A program made the position numbers and the translations under genes. 64,000 nucleotides of DNA, taken from the NCBI GenBank assembly GCA_002477755.1, contig DLKD01000139.1, positions 25,585-89,584 on the forward strand, read 5' to 3'. Below are positions 59,354 through 64,000 of this stretch, piece by piece (position 1 is the first letter of the stretch; every line of letters starts with the position of its first letter). Source of the DNA: Gordonia sp. UBA7599. GTDB taxonomy: Bacteria > Actinomycetota > Actinomycetes > Mycobacteriales > Mycobacteriaceae. Under the pieces are notes generated by a model. That model was given only the letters and a program-made list of their open reading frames with translations. It was not told the origin of the DNA and did no database searches.

Positions 59354-60936
59354 CGAGACTCCTCGGTGGCGTCGGTGGTGGCGGTCGGGCGAATCAACCG
59401 GTCGCCGTCGGTGACCGGCTTGGGATGAATCCGGTTACGCGGGAAGCAGGCCACCCCGACAAGGACGACAGCCGCGATGGTGATCGGGCCGGCCCACTGC
59501 AGGATCGGCATGGTGCCGTCGGGATTGAAGACTTCGGCGCGCGGCCAGGCGAGGTTGACCACCATGAGCCCGCCGTAGACGACCGCGAGCAGATTCACCA
59601 CGAAGCCGAAGCGGCCGAGCGTGAACAGCTTGTGGCCGTCGGAGTCGACTTCCGGGCCGCCGTGGGGCCAACCCTGAAGGCGGCGGTACAGCATGGGCAG
59701 GGTCACGGCGAGGTAGGCCAGGTAGATCAGCACGATGCAGACGCTGGCCAGGGTGGCGAAGATTGCTGCGTTGCCGACATTGACCAGCAGGATGAGCATG
59801 CACAGCACCCCGATCAGAATCGAGGGCAGGATCGGTGTGCCGGTGCGCTGGTTGACGTGGGCCAGTTGCTTGGAGAACGGCAGCCTGCCATCGCGGGCCA
59901 TCGAGTACATCAGTCGCGAGCAGGCCGTTTGGATTGCCAGGGTGCAGATGAGGACCGCGATCGCGACGTCGGCGAGCAGGACCTTGCCCCAGAATCCACC
60001 GAGGATTGAGTCCAAGACGTAGGGCAGACCGCCGTCGGCCAGTTGCTCGTCGAGGGTGGGCGCCGCCATCAAGGCGCCAAGGATGATCAGGCCGCCGCCG
60101 ATGGCCGAGCAGGTGAGCGCCAGCCGGATGGTGCGCGGGGCGACGCGGCGCGGGTTGTGGGTCTCTTCGGCGAGTTCGCCGGCTGAGCCGAAACCGACCA
60201 TCACGTATGCCGCCATCAGTCCCGAGCAGATGAAGGCCCACACGTAACCGGGCTGCTGGCCGGGTAGTCCGGTATCAAAGACGACGCCGGGGCCGCGTCG
60301 CGCATGGGTGAACAGGGCAAGGATGACTGCCGCGACGCCGATCAGTTCGCAGGTGACGCCGATGCTGTTGACCCGGCTCATCCAGTCGATCCCGATGCAG
60401 TTGATGATGGTGACGAGCACCAGCAGGACTGTGCCGAGCAGGACCGCGTTTGCTGCACCGCTGCTGGTGGTGAGCGTCGGATCGTCGCCGATCACCTGGA
60501 ACCCGCTCCAGATACTCGGCAGCACCACCTGGAGTGCGATCGCTGCCGCCGCGGCCGTCACGATCTGAGCGATCATCATGAACCAGCCGCCGAACCAGCC
60601 GACTACCTCGCCGCCCAGGCGGCGCGACCACTGGTAGATCGCACCGGAGAGCGGATAGCGCGCGGCGATTTCAGCGAAGCACAGAGCCACCATGAATTGG
60701 CCGGCGTAGACGATCACCCAGGTCCAGAAGAAGGCTGGGCCGCCGAAGCCGAATCCGAGGCCGAAGAGCTGGAAGATCGTCGTGAGGATGGAGACGAACG
60801 AAAAGCCCGCGGCGAACGATGCGAACTTGCCGAGCGAGCGGTGCAGCTGCTGGTCGTAGCCGAAGTCGGAGAGGTCGTCGGCATCGGCGCCGCTTCGTGC
60901 CGTGTCCGGCGGTGGCTGCGTGGCGTCAACGGTCAT
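59350..60936 (-). CDS. APC superfamily amino-acid/amine permease
   Basis: This 528-residue permease has about twelve membrane helices. The acidic N-terminal tail leads into LHRSLGKFASFAAGFSFVSILTTIFQLFGLGFGFGGPAFFWTWVIVYAGQ, typical of the APC amino acid/choline subfamily. GFGSAGELAEETHNPRRVAPRTI is the conserved loop. In operons of this kind such permeases import urea- or guanidine-like amines. It is the first gene of a seven-gene unit and starts at ATG 60936 after AAGGAAA. Control is probably by the divergent TetR gene. Confidence 0.9.
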   Translation of the reverse strand: MTVDATQPPPDTARSGADADDLSDFGYDQQLHRSLGKFASFAAGFSFVSILTTIFQLFGLGFGFGGPAFFWTWVIVYAGQFMVALCFAEIAARYPLSGAIYQWSRRLGGEVVGWFGGWFMMIAQIVTAAAAAIALQVVLPSIWSGFQVIGDDPTLTTSSGAANAVLLGTVLLVLVTIINCIGIDWMSRVNSIGVTCELIGVAAVILALFTHARRGPGVVFDTGLPGQQPGYVWAFICSGLMAAYVMVGFGSAGELAEETHNPRRVAPRTIRLALTCSAIGGGLIILGALMAAPTLDEQLADGGLPYVLDSILGGFWGKVLLADVAIAVLICTLAIQTACSRLMYSMARDGRLPFSKQLAHVNQRTGTPILPSILIGVLCMLILLVNVGNAAIFATLASVCIVLIYLAYLAVTLPMLYRRLQGWPHGGPEVDSDGHKLFTLGRFGFVVNLLAVVYGGLMVVNLAWPRAEVFNPDGTMPILQWAGPITIAAVVLVGVACFPRNRIHPKPVTDGDRLIRPTATTDATEESR

Positions 60937-61016
60937 GATGCGGTTTCCTTACTCGTGAGCGGCGCGGTGGTCGCGTCAGTGCACTACAGAGAACTCGGAG
61001 CGCTTTTCTATCAAGT

Positions 61017-61046
61017 GACAGATTTGTTTCTCGTCTGAAAACTGTC
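61017..61046. promoter_or_regulatory. Candidate TetR operator in divergent gap
   Basis: GACAGATTT (61017-61025) and AAAACTGTC (61038-61046) are inverted with one mismatch, centred near 61031. The site lies in the 158-base gap between the permease operon and the TetR gene. The symmetry is moderate, and the call rests mainly on position. Confidence 0.4.
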
Positions 61047-61094
61047 TGCAACGGGCATGTAAACCACCAAGACCGCAGCTCTAGACTTCGCGGT

Positions 61095-61715
61095 ATGAAC
61101 TCCTCCGCAGTGCCTGCGCGGACCGGACCGGGACGCCCGCGCCTGGCGAGCCCGAAGCGAGCCGGAAGTACCGCCAGCGAGGAGATCCTGGACGCCGCCG
61201 CAGAACTATTCACCACGCGCGGATTCACCGCCACGTCGACCAGGATGATCGCCGAGGCCGTCGGTATGCGGCAGGCCTCGCTCTACCACTACTTCGCCAC
61301 CAAAGACGACATGCTCGCCGATCTGCTCGAGGCGACGGTGAGCGGTCCATTGACCTTGGCCCGCGAGTTGTTGGTCGCCGAGGATCCTGCACTCCAGCGT
61401 CTGCTCCGACTCGCTCGCTACGACGTCACCCAGCTCGCCCAGTCTCGCTGGAACTTGGGTGCGCTTTACCTTCTCCCCGAACTCGCCGCCGACAACTTCG
61501 CCGCATTCCGGGCGGCACGCGACGAACTGGCCAATGCCTACGCGTCCCTCGCCGCCGAAACCCTGTCGGACGCCGGCGATCCGCGTCGTCTCCTCCCATT
61601 TCGCCTCGTCGAGTCGATGATCATGATGCGCAGCGACGACCAGCACAGCAACAGCTATAGCGCAGCCGATCTGACCGACACGATTCTCGGGGCCATTTCG
61701 GCCGTGCTCAGGTAG
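61095..61715 (+). CDS. TetR family regulator of the urea/guanidine operon
   Basis: This 206-residue TetR protein has its DNA-binding part at about residues 28-75 (EEILDAAAELFTTRGFTATSTRMIAEAVGMRQASLYHYFATKDDMLADLL) after a basic, Pro-rich start. The ligand part includes LARYDVTQLAQSRWNLGALYLLPELAADNFAAF, similar to TetR proteins beside urea-carboxylase genes. A TAGACT hexamer (61082-61087) lies 7 bases before the ATG, so the transcript is probably leaderless. It faces away from the seven-gene operon and likely represses it until a substrate is present. No guanidine riboswitch was seen upstream of the operon. Confidence 0.87.
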   Translation: MNSSAVPARTGPGRPRLASPKRAGSTASEEILDAAAELFTTRGFTATSTRMIAEAVGMRQASLYHYFATKDDMLADLLEATVSGPLTLARELLVAEDPALQRLLRLARYDVTQLAQSRWNLGALYLLPELAADNFAAFRAARDELANAYASLAAETLSDAGDPRRLLPFRLVESMIMMRSDDQHSNSYSAADLTDTILGAISAVLR

Positions 61716-61800
61716 CCCCAGCGGCGTTGAAGAACATGCGCACCACGGTCGGACTTATCGGTTCAGGTCGCAACCGAACGCAGGACCGGAAGGGTAGACA

Positions 61801-62148
61801 GTGACGAGAGGCAAAGGCGACGAGGTGACCGAACCGATCGGATCGTTCGCGCAGGCGCAGGCGTTGGCGGCGCAGTACCTCCCGAGCGACTGGTATGTAT
61901 CACCGGATGGCTATGAGTTCGGCGGCGGCTATATCGTGTTCGGGGCCCGTATAGCGTTCTGGTATCCGACTCTGCTCGGAGGCGAATCTCACGTGTTCCG
62001 AGTCGGCTGTGACGGGTCGGTGCTCGACACCCAATATCAGCACCTCATCGGCGACATGCGCCGCGGACATCGGGTAGGGGGCTGGTCCGATGTCGACGAG
62101 GACGAGTACGGCGAAGACGAATACGACGAGCTCGACGGCGACGAGTGA
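61801..62148 (+). CDS. Hypothetical acidic protein
   Basis: This 115-residue protein starts GTG 61801, with GGAAGGG about 8 bases upstream. The first 90 residues look folded (FAQAQALAAQYLPSDWYVSPDGYEFGGGYIVFGARIAFWYPTLLGG), and the last 25 are mostly Asp, Glu and Tyr. The fold part resembles small immunity-type proteins of actinobacteria, but no toxin gene is near. I cannot assign a family. The unusually acidic tail suggests binding to a basic partner. Confidence 0.65.
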   Translation: MTRGKGDEVTEPIGSFAQAQALAAQYLPSDWYVSPDGYEFGGGYIVFGARIAFWYPTLLGGESHVFRVGCDGSVLDTQYQHLIGDMRRGHRVGGWSDVDEDEYGEDEYDELDGDE

Positions 62149-62330
62149 CCAGGTTGTGGTGGCAGAAACTGATCTATTCCGACGGTTCGTGGGCGCCCTG
62201 CCAAAACCTACTTGGCTGGTCCGGCAGTCGGGTCGGGCATGGCTTCCACCTCGGGCCGTCTAGGGCGTGGAATCGGCCTGATTCGGCGATTAAGCGACGA
62301 CTAAGAGTGGCGTGAGGCGGCTGTGAGCAT

Positions 62331-62375
62331 GAAAATGGCCCTGACCTCGCACATTGTCTGTGCTGGTCAGGGCCA
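62331..62375 (-). terminator. Intrinsic terminator after tRNA-fMet
   Basis: An 11-bp perfect stem, TGGCCCTGACC with GGTCAGGGCCA (plus-strand arms 62336-62346 and 62365-62375), is followed on the minus strand by TTTTC. It lies 10 bases beyond the tRNA 3' end. The region 62149-62330 shows no gene I recognise. Confidence 0.88.
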
Positions 62376-62384
62376 CTTTCTTAG

Positions 62385-62458
62385 TAGCGGGGACAGGATT
62401 TGAACCTGCGACCTCTGGGTTATGAGCCCAGCGAGCTACCGAGCTGCTCCACCCCGCG
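62385..62458 (-). tRNA. tRNA-fMet (CAT), initiator
   Basis: A 74-base tRNA gene without an encoded CCA end. The acceptor stem is CGCGGGG with CCCCGC, leaving position 1 unpaired (C1 opposite U72). The anticodon CAT sits in loop CTCATAA on stem CTGGG/CCCAG, whose three G-C pairs next to the loop mark initiator tRNAs. The unpaired first position and the G-C run together indicate the formyl-Met initiator, not the elongator. Confidence 0.93.
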
Positions 62459-62609
62459 CTGTGTGGACCACGTTACCGGCGAGTCGTACGCGTGTGCAAA
62501 TCGCTTTCCGGTGAACGCGATCACAAGGGGCGTGACCTGCACGGTTGACTCCGGCCAATGCGGCCGGTGGGGTGGGGTGGTGGCATCCGAATCGCACTGT
62601 GCGAGTGCA

Positions 62610-62855
62610 CCTTCGCCGGGAAGCCGACCGGTCATCGGCACTGCCGCCCTCCTCGACGAGGCCGGCACGGCGCTGACGCGGTCACTGTTGGCGCGCAAGT
62701 ACGGCGTGATGGGCGCACTGGCCGTGCGCTGGCCATGGCAGTCGTACTTCACACCCAGCCGAAGACTGTTCTGCGACATGCTCACCGGAAGTCGGCCGGA
62801 GACCATCGGCATCCGCGTCGACCTCGTCGACGAAGAGTCCGGTGAGAAGGCTTAA
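62610..62855 (+). pseudogene. Remnant of a PPOX-type F420-dependent enzyme
   Basis: The frame ending at TAA 62853-62855 reads PVIGTAALLDEAGTALTRSL, then LARKYGVMGALAV and later SRPETIGIRVDL. This resembles the C-terminal third of pyridoxamine-oxidase-like (PPOX) F420-dependent enzymes, where RKYG and the final GIRV strand are conserved. No start codon with a ribosome site precedes it, and the N-terminal barrel is missing. The frame begins inside the tRNA region on the other strand. It is convergent with the SRPBCC gene and overlaps its stop by four bases. The family call is moderate. Confidence 0.45.
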
Positions 62856-63322
62856 GCGCTCTGCTCGGCGCGGGCCTTGAGGCGCTCCAGGGTGACGCGC
62901 ATGTGCTCCTCGTTGGCACCCACCCGGTCGCGGATCCCGGTCAGCAGGTGGGCCGTGGACTTGAGCAGCGACGAACGGCGGTCCCACATGCTCTCGACGA
63001 CGGTGCAACCGTCGGCGGTGGGGGTGACTTCGTAGCGCCAGCGAGCGATGGGCTGGCCCAGACGGCTGACGTTCCACGCGAAAGCGCGACCGGCCTCGGC
63101 CTCGCTAACGGTGCAGGTGGTGGTCCACCGATGCCAGCCGTTTCGGTTGCTGCCGCGGAACACACTGCCCACCGTCCCGGCATTGCCCTTGGCCCACTTC
63201 ATGGCGGTGACCTCCTCACCGAATTGGGCCATGGTGTCCAGATCGGTGATGAGGCCGTAGACCGTGTCGGCGGGAGCGGCGACGGCGGTCTCGACGGTGA
63301 TGGTGGGTGCTTTATCGGTCAT
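62852..63322 (-). CDS. SRPBCC family (polyketide cyclase-like) protein
   Basis: This 156-residue protein has the START/Bet v1-like fold. TITVETAVAAPADTVYGLITDLDTMAQFGEEVTAMKW is the first strand-helix-helix unit, RWTTTCTVSEAEAGRAFAWNV and RWRYEVTPTADGCTVVESM are the barrel strands, and a long C-terminal helix closes it. Such proteins bind hydrophobic ligands, or act as cyclases or as aromatase-like chaperones. The ligand is unknown. It diverges from a downstream membrane gene, with no shared palindrome detected. Confidence 0.87.
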   Translation of the reverse strand: MTDKAPTITVETAVAAPADTVYGLITDLDTMAQFGEEVTAMKWAKGNAGTVGSVFRGSNRNGWHRWTTTCTVSEAEAGRAFAWNVSRLGQPIARWRYEVTPTADGCTVVESMWDRRSSLLKSTAHLLTGIRDRVGANEEHMRVTLERLKARAEQSA

Positions 63323-63442
63323 CCTGGCACGCTATCAATCCTGTGCCGCGGCTGTGCATCCCTGTGCGCGAGATATGGAGTTGGTGCGCTTCGCCGGAGT
63401 TGCGGGCATTGTGGAAATCGAACTCCACGGAGAGGAAACGCA

Positions 63443-64000
63443 ATGACCGACAAGACCGACGACGCCGACGACAGCGCCGCCGACGCCGCGGCCTCCGCCG
63501 CTGGTGATGCCACGCCGGCAGCCGCCCAGGCCGGTGCCATCCCGCCGCCACCCCCGCCACCGGTGACCGAACCGATCGCAGCGCCCCCGACGACCCCGCT
63601 GACGGGCCATCAGGTTCCGCCGTTGGGTGCTCCTCCGAAGAACAATTGGTGGCGCGACCACCTCTGGACGACGGTGATCGGCGCGTCGTTGCTGACGGGG
63701 ATCGCGGGCCTGGCCGTCGGCTTCGCCATCGCCTACTTCGGTACGTCTGGCCACGACGGCGATCGCCACCACGGCCCCGGCTACCACCACGGCAAGCGGT
63801 GGGACGACCGTGGCCGCCACCACGGCCGGCACGACCGTGACGATTGGTACGACCGGTGGGGACCCGACCGCGGCCCCGGCGGGCGAGACGGCGACTGGGG
63901 TCGGGGCTACTGGGACGACCGTGGTCCCGGCGGACGTGGCAACGAGCAGCCGCCGTGGATGAGGACGCCGCGCCCGACGCCGGGCCAGCAGCCGCAGCCC
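63443..64000 (+). CDS. Single-pass membrane protein, Pro-rich N-terminus and His/Gly-rich tail, partial
   Basis: The frame is open to the right edge, so 186 residues are seen. The N-terminal 55 residues are Ala/Asp then Pro-rich. Residues 70-76 read PKNNWWR, and a single membrane helix follows (about 79-100, TVIGASLLTGIAGLAVGFAIAYF). The outer tail is repetitive and rich in His, Gly, Asp, Arg and Trp (HHGRHDRDDWYDRWG and similar). Such tails may bind metals. AGAGGAAA lies 5 bases before ATG 63443. The protein is unknown and incomplete. Confidence 0.7.
   Translation, partial: MTDKTDDADDSAADAAASAAGDATPAAAQAGAIPPPPPPPVTEPIAAPPTTPLTGHQVPPLGAPPKNNWWRDHLWTTVIGASLLTGIAGLAVGFAIAYFGTSGHDGDRHHGPGYHHGKRWDDRGRHHGRHDRDDWYDRWGPDRGPGGRDGDWGRGYWDDRGPGGRGNEQPPWMRTPRPTPGQQPQP

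Noticed and set aside
60937-61094. Guanidine-I (ykkC) riboswitch before the permease operon
   Set aside because: No conserved riboswitch blocks are present on the minus strand. The gap instead has a partial palindrome and a divergent TetR gene.
62149-62330. Possible short gene or RNA between the acidic protein gene and the tRNA terminator
   Set aside because: No reading frame with a ribosome site, and no stable fold except the terminator.

Overview
The window is high-GC actinobacterial DNA from a mycolic-acid bacterium (order Mycobacteriales). A Gordonia-like genus is my inference and is not proven here. From about 2.4 kb to 39.8 kb the gene order follows, from memory, the Mycobacterium tuberculosis block sigH-rshA-TB7.3-pdtaS-whiB1 ... 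rhlE ... moeZ ... adnA-adnB ... nudC-mrx1-uvrD2-whiB7-aarF ... UPF0182 (about Rv3223c to Rv3193c), with some genes missing or replaced. WhiB1, WhiB7, mycoredoxin, AdnAB and a 24-residue bL37 gene all support this order.

Layout: 1-2.1 kb, membrane proteins, a CoA-binding protein and an SRAP/YedK protein on the minus strand. 2.2-5.4 kb, sigma factor SigH with its zinc anti-sigma factor, a biotinyl mini-protein and the PdtaS kinase. 5.4-18 kb, whiB1, a lipid kinase, a TauE-type transporter, a ParA-like ATPase, RhlE, TetR, DUF3152-MoeZ, an ATL protein and LipV. 18-29.4 kb, the AdnAB helicase-nuclease, a K+ channel, NudC, mycoredoxin and UvrD2. 29.4-31.5 kb, whiB7 with a full attenuation leader and the AarF kinase. 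31.5-40 kb, a ThiF-like protein, a zincin, a PDZ-Lon protease, a secreted SGNH hydrolase and a UPF0182 protein.

From 40 kb the content is accessory: a TIR-domain gene, PPK2, regulator/enzyme pairs (HxlR/methyltransferase, MarR/hydrolase-like), a molybdopterin oxidoreductase, and a four-gene adenylate cyclase operon. A seven-gene TetR-flanked operon then runs from 60.9 to 52.4 kb: permease, two DUF1989 proteins, a carboxyltransferase, allophanate hydrolase, a DUF294 nucleotidyltransferase and a Fic protein. Every junction in it overlaps by 1-4 bases. The window ends with an initiator tRNA, two gene remnants, an SRPBCC protein and a partial membrane protein.

Four regulatory themes join distant genes. 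(1) GGAA-N18-GTT SigH-type promoters lie before sigH, before mycoredoxin and before DUF3152-moeZ. (2) CRP-type palindromes lie before whiB1 and before a small membrane gene. (3) whiB7 has an AT-rich element, a 54-codon leader ORF and an intrinsic terminator. (4) Palindromes or repeats lie between divergent regulator/target pairs. The most unusual unit is the guanidine/urea-type operon: its carboxylase lacks the biotin carboxylase and biotin carrier domains, yet it carries two potential nucleotide-transfer enzymes.
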